A program made the position numbers and the translations under genes. Below, piece by piece: positions 43,283-52,322 of a stretch of 64,000 nt of DNA. Within the stretch, counting starts at the first letter, position 1. Every line of letters begins with the position of its first letter. The notes below the pieces were generated by a model. The model was not told the DNA's origin, made no database searches, and saw only the letters and a list, made by a program, of their open reading frames with translations. The DNA is from DATAEK01 sp036258055 (GTDB taxonomy: Bacteria > Acidobacteriota > Vicinamibacteria > Vicinamibacterales > 2-12-FULL-66-21): assembly GCA_036258055.1 (NCBI GenBank), contig DATAEK010000317.1, positions 1 through 64,000 of the forward strand. Direction: 5' to 3'.

Positions 43283-45700
43283 TCAGCGCGAGTCGCCGCC
43301 GGACTTCCGCTCCTGCTTTCGCTTTTCCTCTTCTTTCTTCTTCTCGTCCGCCTTCTTCTTTTCGTCGTCTTTCTTGTCGCCGCCGCCGAAGATTCGCGAC
43401 CAGAAGCCCTTCTTCTTCTTGGGCTCCTCGACCTGCGAGTCCCCGCCGGCAGCCGAGGGTGTGGCCGGCGCTGTCGCGGGCGCATGATTCGCGCTTCCCG
43501 CGGTGCTGGCAGCTGGTGGCGCCGGCATACCCGTCGCGTCGGCGGGCACGGGCATGTGGCCGTCCTTGCCGAAGACGCCGGCGAGCCGATCGAGGAGCGA
43601 CGTCGACTCGTGCAGCGGGCAGACCGTCGTGGGCTGCGATCCCCTGACAAAGTACTCGGTGTAGATCATCGAGCGCTTCTCGAGGAGTCCTTCCTTCGAG
43701 ACGACCTGCACGGCGTCGCAGCCGCCGTTCGGCAGCTTGCCCGACATGCGGCACACGTTGACGGCGACGATGTTGTCGGGTTTGTCCAGCCAGTCTGGTT
43801 TGTCGCCGCGCGTCGCCCGTTTCATGAAGGTCGCCCAGATCGGCACGGCGAGCTCGCCGCCGTAGCCGTTCGAGATGATCGTCTTCGGCTGATCGAAGCC
43901 CACCCAGACACCGGTGACGACCTTCGGCGTAAACCCGACGAACCACGCATCGACGTAATCGTTGGTGGTGCCTGTCTTGCCCGCCGCGGGAAGCGTAAAC
44001 CCCATCTGACGGGCGCGGTTCGCGGTGCCGGCATTGATGACGTCCGAGAGCATGCTCGCCATCAGGTACGCGGTCGATTCGCTGATCGCGCGGTGCGACT
44101 TGCCCGGATCCTCGTAGAGCACCTTGCCATCGCGATCCTCGACACGGCGAATCAGGATGGGGTCACGGACGATGCCGCCGTTGGCGAAGGACGCGTAGGC
44201 ACTGGTGAGCGAGATCAGCGTGACGTCGCTCGCGCCGAGCGCGAGCGAGGGAACACTCGGCGGCGTGCCCACGTTCATCTTCTGCGCGTAGCTGACCGCG
44301 TTCGGGATCCCGATGGACGTCAGCAGCTGCACGGCCGCGCGATTGCTCGACGTCCGCAGCGCCGAACGGAGCGTCATCGAATCACCGCTCGAATGCTCGT
44401 CCTCAGGCACCCACTCGCCCTGCGCCGTGAGAATGGGATTGTCGAGGCCGGTGATGACCGTCGCCGGCGTGTAGCCCGACTCGATGGCCGTGGCGTAGAC
44501 AAACGGCTTGAACGCGGAGCCCGACTGACGCTTGGCCTGCACCGCCCGATTGAACCGGCTCTCAGTGAAATCGCGGCCGCCGACCATCGCCCGGACGTAT
44601 CCGTTACTCGGATCGATTGAGATCAGCGCTCCCTGCAGGTAGTCGGGGCGGTCGCCTTCTTTTGCAGCGGGCATCTTGGCCCGAGGAACGTGCTTGTAGT
44701 TGCTCCGCTTTTCGATGTCCTTCAGCCCGTCCTCGAGATAGGCCTCCGCGCTTCGCTGCCAATCCGCGTCGAGCGTGGTGAAAACGCGGAGGCCGCCCTG
44801 GTAGACGCGCTGCCATCCGAACTTGTCCACGAGCTCGCGGCGGACCTGCTCCTTGAAGTACAGACCAAACGTCTCCTTGATCTCGAGCGCGTTGGCGAGT
44901 TTGACCTCGGCTTTCTTCGCTTTGTCCGCGGCGGCCTGGCTCAACGCTCCCGACGACACCATCGTCTGGAGAACGACGTTCCGGCGAGCGGTCGCACGAT
45001 CGAGGTTGACAGTCGGCGCGTAACTCGAGGGCGACTGGATCAAGCCGGCGAGCAGCGCCGCTTCGTCGACCGACAACTCGCCCGCGGTCTTGCCGAAGTA
45101 CCCGCGCGCGGCGGCCTCGACACCGTAAAGCCCGTCCCCGAAGTACACCTTGTTCAAATACAGCTCGAGGATGTCCTTCTTCTCGTACAGGTTCTCGATG
45201 TACGCCGCGAGGATCACTTCCTTGATCTTGCGGCGATAGGTCTTGTCGCGGCTGAGGAAGGTTTGCCGTGCGAGCTGCTGCGTGATGGTGCTGCCGCCTT
45301 CGGCCCGGCGTCCTTGCTGCAGATTGCGGAGGCCGGCCGCGGCCACGCGAATCGGATCGACGCCGCCGTGCTCGAAGAATCGCTGGTCCTCGACCGACAG
45401 CACGGCTTTGATCAGATTTGGCGAAACCTTCTCGAGCGGCACTTCGATCCGTTGCTCTTTGAAGATCGTGAAGATCGGACGATCAACCACGTCGAAGATC
45501 GTCGTCGCCTGCGACATGTCACCGATGCCGCGGATCGTGTCGCGGTTCGGCAGCCCCGCCGTGAGGTCGTAGCTGAGCCAGGCCACCGTCCCCGCCGCCA
45601 CGAACCCGAGGACCGCCATCGTGCAGATGATGCCGACGATCCAGCGTGGATGGCCGACGAGAATCTTGCCGGGGAGCTTGAAGCTGACGGTGGGGAACAT
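43283..45700 (-). CDS. mrcA: Penicillin-binding protein 1A (bifunctional class A PBP)
   Basis: An 805-residue inner-membrane peptidoglycan synthase. A cytoplasmic stub and one helix (about 21-43) precede the GT51 glycosyltransferase domain, with catalytic Glu104 in SVEDQRFFEHGG and GGSTITQQLARQ. The transpeptidase has SxxK at S395-K398 (SGSAFKPF), SxN at S451-N453, and KTGTTN at 575-580. The last 80 residues are a Pro/Ala linker and a Lys/Glu-rich low-complexity tail. Length matches PBP1A. Start is ATG 45700; a GTG one codon upstream is possible. Symbol mrcA is by family analogy. Confidence 0.94.
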   Translation of the reverse strand: MFPTVSFKLPGKILVGHPRWIVGIICTMAVLGFVAAGTVAWLSYDLTAGLPNRDTIRGIGDMSQATTIFDVVDRPIFTIFKEQRIEVPLEKVSPNLIKAVLSVEDQRFFEHGGVDPIRVAAAGLRNLQQGRRAEGGSTITQQLARQTFLSRDKTYRRKIKEVILAAYIENLYEKKDILELYLNKVYFGDGLYGVEAAARGYFGKTAGELSVDEAALLAGLIQSPSSYAPTVNLDRATARRNVVLQTMVSSGALSQAAADKAKKAEVKLANALEIKETFGLYFKEQVRRELVDKFGWQRVYQGGLRVFTTLDADWQRSAEAYLEDGLKDIEKRSNYKHVPRAKMPAAKEGDRPDYLQGALISIDPSNGYVRAMVGGRDFTESRFNRAVQAKRQSGSAFKPFVYATAIESGYTPATVITGLDNPILTAQGEWVPEDEHSSGDSMTLRSALRTSSNRAAVQLLTSIGIPNAVSYAQKMNVGTPPSVPSLALGASDVTLISLTSAYASFANGGIVRDPILIRRVEDRDGKVLYEDPGKSHRAISESTAYLMASMLSDVINAGTANRARQMGFTLPAAGKTGTTNDYVDAWFVGFTPKVVTGVWVGFDQPKTIISNGYGGELAVPIWATFMKRATRGDKPDWLDKPDNIVAVNVCRMSGKLPNGGCDAVQVVSKEGLLEKRSMIYTEYFVRGSQPTTVCPLHESTSLLDRLAGVFGKDGHMPVPADATGMPAPPAASTAGSANHAPATAPATPSAAGGDSQVEEPKKKKGFWSRIFGGGDKKDDEKKKADEKKKEEEKRKQERKSGGDSR

Positions 45701-45913
45701 CACAACCTGGAGTTAACGCAAGATGCGAGCCGCTCGAGGCGCAGGGCCTCTCGAGTTTGCTCCTCGAATCTGTTGATTATGCGCCGCTTGCCTGATGCCA
45801 GCAAGGCGATACCCGCCCGGAGTAGCGAGCGGGAACACACACGCCTGTGCCTCTGCCGTGCAGATTGTTCACAGTCAAAGGCTTGCAGTCACGAGCCGAC
45901 TCGAACGGGCTGG

Positions 45914-48613
45914 TCATCCGGACCGGAGAACCCGCAGAGGATCGATCGATGCCGCCCGCCTCGCGGGGACGTAGCAGGCAGCCAACGCGACCACGACGAG
46001 CACCGCGGGCATCGCGAGGAAGCTCGCGAGGTCATGTGCGGTAACTCCGTAGAGGACAGTGCCCATCCATCTGCTCAGCACGAACGCGCCCGCGACACCG
46101 CACAGGACGCCAGCGACCGTCACCGTCACACCCTGCTTGACGACGAGCCTGACGATGTCCGCGCGGGTCGCACCGAGGGCCGTTCGCACCCCGATCTCGC
46201 GAGCGCGCTGCGCGACGGTGTAGGACAGCACACCGAACAGCCCGACTGCGGCGATGACCAGCGCAAAGAGCGCGAACCCTCCGAGGACGACCGCGTAGAG
46301 ACGCGGACGCGCCAGCGTTCCGAGCAGCCGATCTTCCATCGTCATCACCGAGTCGAGCGCCAGCGCAGAGTCCTGGTCGCGGATGACGGTGCGAACGGTC
46401 GCGGTCAGTGCCTCGGGCCGGGTCGAGGCTCTAATCACGAGGGCTGGATCGCTCGAGAGCCCACGCAACAGCTGATTGACGGAGACGTAGATCTCTGGCT
46501 GCGGAGGTTCGGTGGCGCTCCGCATCAGCACGTCGTCGACGACGCCGGCGATTGTCCAGTCGTCGCGTCCCTCTTCGATGCGGACCGGAATCCGCCGTCC
46601 TACCGCGGAGCCCGTGAAGTACGTGCGAGCAAACGTCCGGTTCACGATCACGACGGGCTCGGACGTCGTGACGTCGCGATCGTCGAAAGTCCGGCCTTCG
46701 AGGAGGCGGATACCCATCGCGGCGAAATAGTCGGGGCTCGTGGTGCGGAGCGACGCGTGAACATTCACTGGCTGACCGCCCGCAATGGATGGCATCGTGA
46801 ACGCCAGCATTTGATCGAGGGGCGTCAGCGGAAGCACGGTGGTGAACGCTGCATGCGTCACACCAGGGACCGTGCGCAATCGATCGAGGACGATGCGCAT
46901 GACCTCCGCACGGCGCGTGTCGGAGTAGACCCCGTCCGGCATCGGGATTCTCGCGCTCAGCACGTTCGTGACGACGTAGCCGCGATCGGCCACGAGAAGC
47001 GCCTGGAAGCTGCGCAACAACAGCGACGCGCCCACGAGCAGCACCACGGCAATCGCGACCTGGCAGGTCATGATGACGGAGCGTGCTGTTGCGGTCCGGG
47101 TTCGTCCGGCGCCTACCGACCCCTGACCGTCCTCGGTCAGCGCCGACACGAGGCGAAGGCCTCGCACCTGCAGGACGGGCAGCAAGCCAAACAGGATCCC
47201 GGTCATCGCCGAGAGCGCGAACGCAACGGCGGCGACGCGGATATCCAGCGTGACGTTCGCGGCTCGTGGAAAGTCCGCAGGCAGGAGTGACGGCAGCATC
47301 GCGTCAAGAGCGAACGCGAGCGCAAGACCCGCGACGCCTCCGAGCATTCCGGTGATCACGTTCTCGATCAACAACTGCTGTGCGAGCCGGCGGCCGCCCG
47401 CGCCAATCGCCGCGCGAATGGCCAACTCGCGCTGGCGCGTCGTCGCGCGGGCAAGCTGCACGCTGGCCACGTTGGCGGTTGCCGTCGCGAGGAGCAGTCC
47501 AACCGCGGCCAGAAGAATCAAGAGCGCCTGCCGGACATCGCCGGTAAGAGCGTTCAGCATCGGAACAGCCGCGATCTGCGCTGGTCCATTGCTGCCGAAC
47601 ACGGCGACCGCCGTAAGCCCCGCGTCGGGCGCCTGCCGCGCACGTGCCGTGCCCTCTTCCGACGCCTGGGCAGCCGTCGCACCAGGCTGGAGGCGCGCGA
47701 TCGCGCTGAAGATCGAGATGTGGCGCCCCGCGGACTCACGGGTCACGACGGGCCGGACCTGGTACGGGAGCCACACGCAGGTCTCGTCATCGGGAAAGTT
47801 GAATCCCGCCGGCAGCACGCCGCTGATCGTGTACGAGCGTCCATCGAGGGTGAGCGACCGGCCGAGCACGTCGGCGGCCCCACCGAATCGCTCGTGCCAC
47901 AACGCGTTCGAGATGATCGCGCGATCGCGGGACGCTTCATCCGCAATCGTGAACGCCGCTCCGAGCGATGGACGCACGCGCAGCACCTCGAACAGGCTCG
48001 CCGTAGCCGTGGCAATGCGAACGCGGCGCGGCTCCCCTCCCGCGGCCGTGAGCGTCACCACGTCTGATGCCCATCCGGCAATCGCCTCGATCGTGCCGGG
48101 CGCGTCCCGCCAGGCCAGATACGGACCGTTCGTCATGAATGGTCTGCGCGGCGCACCACCCTGCCGTGTCTCGCTCAATCGCACGAGCCGATCCGCGTCC
48201 GGCCACGGCAGCGGCTTCAGCAGGACTCCCGAGACGACGCTGAACAAGACGGTCGTCGCGCCGATCCCGAGCGCCATGGTCAGCACGGTCAGCGCCGTCG
48301 CGCCGGGCCGTTTTCGCAGGAGCCGGGCCGCATAGCGGACGTCGTTCAAGATCCCGGCGAAACGCGTGGTCGTCGTGGCCGGAGGCTGCACCATCGGCGG
48401 ACGATTCCGCCGGCGCCGGAACGCGGGTGCCTGTTCGATCCATCGCTGGATCTCAGCCTCGACCTCCCGCTCGGCAACATCAGCACTCCGGCCGTCCGCG
48501 CGGGCCTGCGCGTACGACGACATGGCGTGCTGCGCGAGCTCTTCGACGACGTCGGGATCAGGATCGTGCCCGGCCGCCGCAAACGCCCGCTGAATGCGAT
48601 TTCGCCAGTTCAT
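45914..48613 (-). CDS. ADOP-family FtsX-like permease (prefix-domain type)
   Basis: An 899-residue inner-membrane protein of the Acidobacterial duplicated orphan permease family. The first 75 residues form the short helical prefix domain (VVEELAQHAMSSYAQAR) seen in many ADOPs. Then come two MacB-like periplasmic cores with FtsX four-helix modules: the first helix near ALTVLTMALGIGATTVLFSVVSG, the second module ending ALGATRADIVRLVVKQG and VALAACYVPARRAASIDPLRVLR. The family lacks a linked ATPase, and its transport role is unknown. The PadR gene lies 25 bp upstream on the same strand, a common pairing for this family. Confidence 0.88.
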   Translation of the reverse strand: MNWRNRIQRAFAAAGHDPDPDVVEELAQHAMSSYAQARADGRSADVAEREVEAEIQRWIEQAPAFRRRRNRPPMVQPPATTTTRFAGILNDVRYAARLLRKRPGATALTVLTMALGIGATTVLFSVVSGVLLKPLPWPDADRLVRLSETRQGGAPRRPFMTNGPYLAWRDAPGTIEAIAGWASDVVTLTAAGGEPRRVRIATATASLFEVLRVRPSLGAAFTIADEASRDRAIISNALWHERFGGAADVLGRSLTLDGRSYTISGVLPAGFNFPDDETCVWLPYQVRPVVTRESAGRHISIFSAIARLQPGATAAQASEEGTARARQAPDAGLTAVAVFGSNGPAQIAAVPMLNALTGDVRQALLILLAAVGLLLATATANVASVQLARATTRQRELAIRAAIGAGGRRLAQQLLIENVITGMLGGVAGLALAFALDAMLPSLLPADFPRAANVTLDIRVAAVAFALSAMTGILFGLLPVLQVRGLRLVSALTEDGQGSVGAGRTRTATARSVIMTCQVAIAVVLLVGASLLLRSFQALLVADRGYVVTNVLSARIPMPDGVYSDTRRAEVMRIVLDRLRTVPGVTHAAFTTVLPLTPLDQMLAFTMPSIAGGQPVNVHASLRTTSPDYFAAMGIRLLEGRTFDDRDVTTSEPVVIVNRTFARTYFTGSAVGRRIPVRIEEGRDDWTIAGVVDDVLMRSATEPPQPEIYVSVNQLLRGLSSDPALVIRASTRPEALTATVRTVIRDQDSALALDSVMTMEDRLLGTLARPRLYAVVLGGFALFALVIAAVGLFGVLSYTVAQRAREIGVRTALGATRADIVRLVVKQGVTVTVAGVLCGVAGAFVLSRWMGTVLYGVTAHDLASFLAMPAVLVVVALAACYVPARRAASIDPLRVLRSG

Positions 48614-48638
48614 GGAACCTCGCAGGAGAGGGCGAGCG

Positions 48639-48983
48639 TCAGGCGTGACGGAACCGTGCCACGCGATCGAGCCCGAGCAGGAACTCGTTCCAGGTACTGC
48701 GCTGCGCGGCGAGTACTTTCCTTCCCGCCGTGGTCAACCGGTAGTAGCGCCTGCGGCGCTGCCCGGCCTTCTCGACCCATCGCCCTTCGATGAGCTCTTT
48801 ATCCTCGAGCCGATAGAGCGTCGGATACAGCGAGGCGACGTGGAAGCTGATCGCCCCGGCGGATCGCTCGCCGATCAGCCGGGCGAGATCGTATCCGTGC
48901 CGCTCACGTTCCTCGAGCAAGGCCAGAATGAGCAGCTCCGCACTGCCCCGTTTCAACTCGCGCGCCAGCGCATTGGCAGCCAT
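48639..48983 (-). CDS. PadR-family transcriptional regulator
   Basis: A 114-residue winged-helix regulator from ATG 48983 (MAANALARELKRGSAEL). The recognition region is GSAELLILALLEERERHGYDLARLI, with the wing YPTLYRLEDKELIEGRW and RRRRYYRLTTAGRKVL. The open frame extends 200 nt upstream, but that part is proline- and arginine-rich and not family-like. TATAAT (49001-48996) lies only 12 nt before the ATG, and a perfect 10-base palindrome CCATATATGG overlaps the start codon, so the transcript is probably nearly leaderless and possibly autoregulated. It sits directly before the ADOP gene. Confidence 0.9.
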   Translation of the reverse strand: MAANALARELKRGSAELLILALLEERERHGYDLARLIGERSAGAISFHVASLYPTLYRLEDKELIEGRWVEKAGQRRRRYYRLTTAGRKVLAAQRSTWNEFLLGLDRVARFRHA

Positions 48984-49001
48984 ATATGGGCACATATTAT
49001 A
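48980..49001 (-). promoter_or_regulatory. -10 box and palindrome at the padR start
   Basis: On the minus strand TATAAT (49001-48996) is a perfect -10 hexamer. Predicted transcription begins about 7 nt downstream, around 5 nt before the ATG at 48983. CCATATATGG (48980-48989) is a perfect palindrome spanning the start codon and could be an operator. No recognisable -35 is seen at 17 nt. Confidence 0.5.
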
Positions 49002-49010
49002 TGGGATTGG

Positions 49011-49070
49011 TTCGGCGGTCGGCGTTCGGCGTTCGGGGCTCGGCGTTCGGGGCTCGGGCTCGGGCTCGGG
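49011..49070 (+). repeat. TTCGGCG/CTCGG tandem repeats
   Basis: Words TTCGGCG, TTCGGGG and GGCTCGG recur about eight times in 60 bases. Their reverse complement recurs at 49353-49392, so the two tracts could pair across about 280 bases. They are typical of dispersed intergenic repeats rather than of coding sequence. Confidence 0.6.
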
Positions 49071-49352
49071 ACAGACTGCTGCCAGTACAAGGGGCCCGTT
49101 GCAAGTAACCAGCGGCGCGAGCGAGAGCGAGCGCTGGCAGGCCGCTGGGGTGGGGCCCCGCGGCAAACGAAGAAATGTAGACACGCGTCTCTTCGATGTT
49201 CGTTCGCTGACGGACCGAGTCCAAAGCCTGACGTTACGTGAGGGTAAAGCCGGTCGGCGTCCGGGATTCGGCCCAGCCTGCTCGCTCGCCTCTGGCGCTG
49301 CTTATTCAACGTTCGACTCCTTTCCGGGGCCAGCCCAGCACGGGCTCTCCTT

Positions 49353-49392
49353 CCCCCGAACGCCAAGCGCCGAGCGCCGAGCGCCGAACCCG
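49353..49392 (-). repeat. Inverted copy of the TTCGGCG repeats
   Basis: The sequence consists of CGAACGCC and GCGCCGA words, complementary to the tract at 49011-49070. It lies about 50 nt upstream of the VWFA-related start codon, so it would be in or near the promoter region. Confidence 0.55.
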
Positions 49393-49444
49393 ACACAGCT
49401 TCCGTGCTAAATTGCCCCAGCCAGCGCCCGCAGGAGACTCCCGC

Positions 49445-51448
49445 ATGTTCCGGCCGACCGACCAGCTCTCCCTGACGGCCGTTGCCGTGGTGCTGGCGAG
49501 CGGGCTGATTCTCTCCGCCGCTCCTCAGCAGACCAAACCCGAACCTCAGCGTCCTGTCTTCCGCGCCGGTGCTTATTTCGTCACGGTCGACGTGACTCCG
49601 ACGCGCGACGGCGCCGTCGTCGACGACCTCACCGCCGACGACTTCGAGCTTCTGGAGAACGGCAAGCCGCAAAAGGTCGAGTCGTTCGAGTTCGTCCCCG
49701 TCGAACACGCCACACCCATCGAGGAGCTCAAGGATCCGAACAATCAACGCGAGATGCTGGAGCGGGTGCAGGATCCGCGCACCCGCGTGTTCGTCATTTT
49801 CCTGGATGTGTTCCACGTCTCGCTGTCGGAAGGGTTCTACTCCCGCAGCCCGATCGTCCACCTGCTCGATCGGTTGCTGGCACCGACTGACCTGTTCGGC
49901 GTGATGACGCCCCACGACGAACCCTGGCAGCTGACGTTCGCTCGCAAGACCCAGTCGATCGAAGAACAGCTCGCGCAGCACTGGATCTGGGGTGTTGCGG
50001 ACAGCAAGGTGGAAATGGAGCCGGCGGAAGTCGCGCTCGAAAACTGCTACGCAACCACTCCGATGAAACAGTGGCTGGCGGAACTCTACGCGCGATACCG
50101 TGAAGATCTCGTCCTGACGAAGCTCGAAGACCTGTCGGATCACCTCGGTGGCATCCGCGAAGGCCGCAAGGTCGTGTTCATCTTCACGCACGGATGGCGA
50201 CTCTTCCGCCAGAACCAGCAAATCCTGACTGCTCTAGGAAGCCTCGGCCCCGCGACCCACCCGCCAGTCGGCATCACGTCGGAGGGGAAGCTCAGGCTCG
50301 GGACGAAGCTGGAGGACGGGACAGCCTTCGCCTGCGACGCCGAGGTGACACGCCTGGCCCAGCTCGAGGACGATCGGCGATTCCGGGATCTGATGGGCCG
50401 CGCATCGCGTGCGAACGTGTCGTTCTATCCAGTCAACCCCGCGGGGCTCATGATTTCCACGGCCGTGCGTCTGGACCTCGAATCGCTCGCCAGCGAGACG
50501 GGAGGGGCCGCGGTGGTGATGACCAACGACATGAAGACGGCGCTGGATCGCCTCGCACAGGGTATGTCGGGTTACTACCTGCTCGGCTACGCGTCGTCGA
50601 ACACGAAGTTCGACGGCTCGATCCGCACGATCAAGGTCAACGTCAAGCGGCCTGGTGTCACCGTCCGGGCGCGCAGGGGCTACGTGGCGCCGACGGAAGC
50701 CGAGATGGCGACGATGCGCAGCGGAGCTGCGCCCGCGCCGGCGTCCCCAGCGACAGCGAGCGATCGCGAGCCACTCGAAAACGCTCTGGCCGCGCTCTCG
50801 CGCGCGCGTCCGTCGACAACGCTGCACCTGTACGGGCGCGCCAACGGCCGCGAGCTGACGGTCGTCGCCGAAATCGTTCCGCCGGCGGGCACGTCTCGAT
50901 GGAGAAACGGCGGCGACGTACAGGTGATGGTGACGGCGAACGGTGACAGCGCTGGCGTAGGCCGTGCGGCGCTCGACGCGGTGACTCGCTCGGCGCTCGT
51001 GCGCATACCCATCGATCGGACAGCCGGCCCATGGCAGGTGCGCGTTCGGGTTCAGGGCACCGGTGAATCCCCCGAAGAAGACACGGTGACGATTGACGCG
51101 CCCCGAGGGCAAGTGCTCGGTGATCCGATCATCATGCGCGGAACGGGCTCTGCGACGGCACCGCCGAGGCCTGCGGCCGCGCGCCAGTTCCTGCGCAGCG
51201 AGCGGCTTCGCGTCGAGTGGCCGGTCCGACAGACATTCGATCGACGCGAGGCGCGTCTGCTCGACCGGACCGGCCAGCCGCTGCCGGTGGGCGTTGCGCT
51301 GGCCGAGGGGGGAACCGGTGACAGCGCGATCCTGGCGGCGGATCTCACCCTCGCGCCATTGGCGATTGGCGACTACGTACTCGAAGTCACCGCGACCGCA
51401 GGCGTTACGACCGATCGTCAGATGCTCGCGTTCCGAGTGAGCCGCTGA
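49445..51448 (+). CDS. VWFA-related Acidobacterial domain protein (secreted)
   Basis: A 667-residue exported protein. The signal peptide is residues 1 to about 26 (SLTAVAVVLASGLILSAAPQ). Next comes the family N-terminal stretch: VTVDVTPTRDGAVVDDLTADDFELLENGKPQKV, quoted in part as DDLTADDFELLENGKPQKV. The von Willebrand A-like domain follows, but the metal site is degenerate: VFVIFLDVFHVSLSEGF has DxFxxS instead of DxSxS. A second region (about 420-660) is beta-rich with no recognised motif. Start ATG 49445 has AGGAG 9 nt upstream; the open frame upstream includes repeat DNA and is rejected. The next gene frame begins at its stop. Confidence 0.85.
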   Translation: MFRPTDQLSLTAVAVVLASGLILSAAPQQTKPEPQRPVFRAGAYFVTVDVTPTRDGAVVDDLTADDFELLENGKPQKVESFEFVPVEHATPIEELKDPNNQREMLERVQDPRTRVFVIFLDVFHVSLSEGFYSRSPIVHLLDRLLAPTDLFGVMTPHDEPWQLTFARKTQSIEEQLAQHWIWGVADSKVEMEPAEVALENCYATTPMKQWLAELYARYREDLVLTKLEDLSDHLGGIREGRKVVFIFTHGWRLFRQNQQILTALGSLGPATHPPVGITSEGKLRLGTKLEDGTAFACDAEVTRLAQLEDDRRFRDLMGRASRANVSFYPVNPAGLMISTAVRLDLESLASETGGAAVVMTNDMKTALDRLAQGMSGYYLLGYASSNTKFDGSIRTIKVNVKRPGVTVRARRGYVAPTEAEMATMRSGAAPAPASPATASDREPLENALAALSRARPSTTLHLYGRANGRELTVVAEIVPPAGTSRWRNGGDVQVMVTANGDSAGVGRAALDAVTRSALVRIPIDRTAGPWQVRVRVQGTGESPEEDTVTIDAPRGQVLGDPIIMRGTGSATAPPRPAAARQFLRSERLRVEWPVRQTFDRREARLLDRTGQPLPVGVALAEGGTGDSAILAADLTLAPLAIGDYVLEVTATAGVTTDRQMLAFRVSR

Positions 51449-51552
51449 TGAAACGGTCGATGAGGGTTGCCTGCCGCGTCGCCCGACCTGACTCGACCGC
51501 TCTCACGCCGTGTAGGACGCGCCGATCTGGCGGTAAGCTGTCTCCAGACCTC

Positions 51553-52320
51553 ATGTGCCGCCGGTTTCAGACCCTAGTGTGCGTCGTGGCCGTCCTGAGC
51601 GGCGCACCCACGACGCGCGCCGCGATCGGCCAGGATCCATTCCTCGACACGATTCGGACGATGAAGCGGAGCGTGGCGCCGATTGCGTGCATGGAGGCCG
51701 CGGATGCGGGCGTCCGTCGCCCGAGCCGGATCGCCGGTACAGCGTTCTTCACGACCGCCGAAGGTGAGTTTCTGACGGCAGCACACGTCATCAGCGACAT
51801 CGTCCGCGGTGCGCTGAACGCTGCGCCGGCGGGATGCGCGGCGCCGGTGGTGTATCTGCCGGTAACGGAGTGGCCGTCCGGAACCAACGAGTTCAACGCG
51901 CGCTGGTACGCCTTCGACAGCAACCGGTGCGTGCTCAACAAAGCGCAGGACCTCGCCTTGTGCGTCACGCGCAACAGCCCCTCGGCGGATTTGCAGCGCA
52001 CGATCGGGACCGCATCGTTCGATAACACTACGCACCCGGACGGAACCGCGGTCGCATTCACTGGCTTCCCGCTGAACGCCATCCAACCCATGACGGCGCG
52101 CGGTCACGTCGCCATGTACAGCTCGCGCGACGAGCTCATCGTCGATCAGAGTGCCTGGCCGGGAGTCAGCGGCTGTCCCGTCTACCTCGTGGACGGCCGC
52201 GTCGTCGGCATGGTGATTCAGCGCGGGACCGGCGATGGCACGGGACGCGCGATCGTCCGCACCAGCGTGGCCATTCAGCAGTTCATGGCCACCGCCCGCG
52301 AGGCGATGAAACCTAAATAA
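51553..52320 (+). CDS. Trypsin-like serine protease (secreted)
   Basis: A 255-residue protein with a signal peptide (MCRRFQTLVCVVAVLSG, cleavage near TRA). The catalytic triad is likely His78 (LTAAHVISD), Asp133 (KAQDLALCV) and Ser206 (PGVSGCPVYLVDG). The usual GxSGGP is GVSGCP here, with Cys in place of a Gly. ATG 51553 is chosen because it opens the signal peptide; the frame continues upstream to 51448, overlapping the VWFA-related stop, but those residues look noncoding. No PDZ domain follows. It ends 2 nt from the convergent Lnt-like gene. Confidence 0.8.
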   Translation: MCRRFQTLVCVVAVLSGAPTTRAAIGQDPFLDTIRTMKRSVAPIACMEAADAGVRRPSRIAGTAFFTTAEGEFLTAAHVISDIVRGALNAAPAGCAAPVVYLPVTEWPSGTNEFNARWYAFDSNRCVLNKAQDLALCVTRNSPSADLQRTIGTASFDNTTHPDGTAVAFTGFPLNAIQPMTARGHVAMYSSRDELIVDQSAWPGVSGCPVYLVDGRVVGMVIQRGTGDGTGRAIVRTSVAIQQFMATAREAMKPK

Positions 52321-52322
52321 CC

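Larger units (their letters stand above)
48984..49444. other. Repeat-rich divergent intergenic region
   Basis: 461 bases between padR (minus) and the VWFA-related gene (plus). They hold two GC-rich repeat tracts in inverted orientation (49011-49070 and 49353-49392), and an extended -10 (TGCTAAATT, 49405-49413) with AGGAG 9 nt before the ATG at 49445. I see no gene in it. Confidence 0.55.

Noticed and set aside
43310..43440. CTTCTT-rich simple repeat suggestive of a CRISPR or microsatellite
   Set aside because: It encodes the Lys/Glu-rich tail of PBP1A in frame; there are no regular spacers.
44690..47290. 866-codon plus-strand open frame
   Set aside because: It runs antisense to the penicillin-binding protein and ADOP genes and has no recognisable family.
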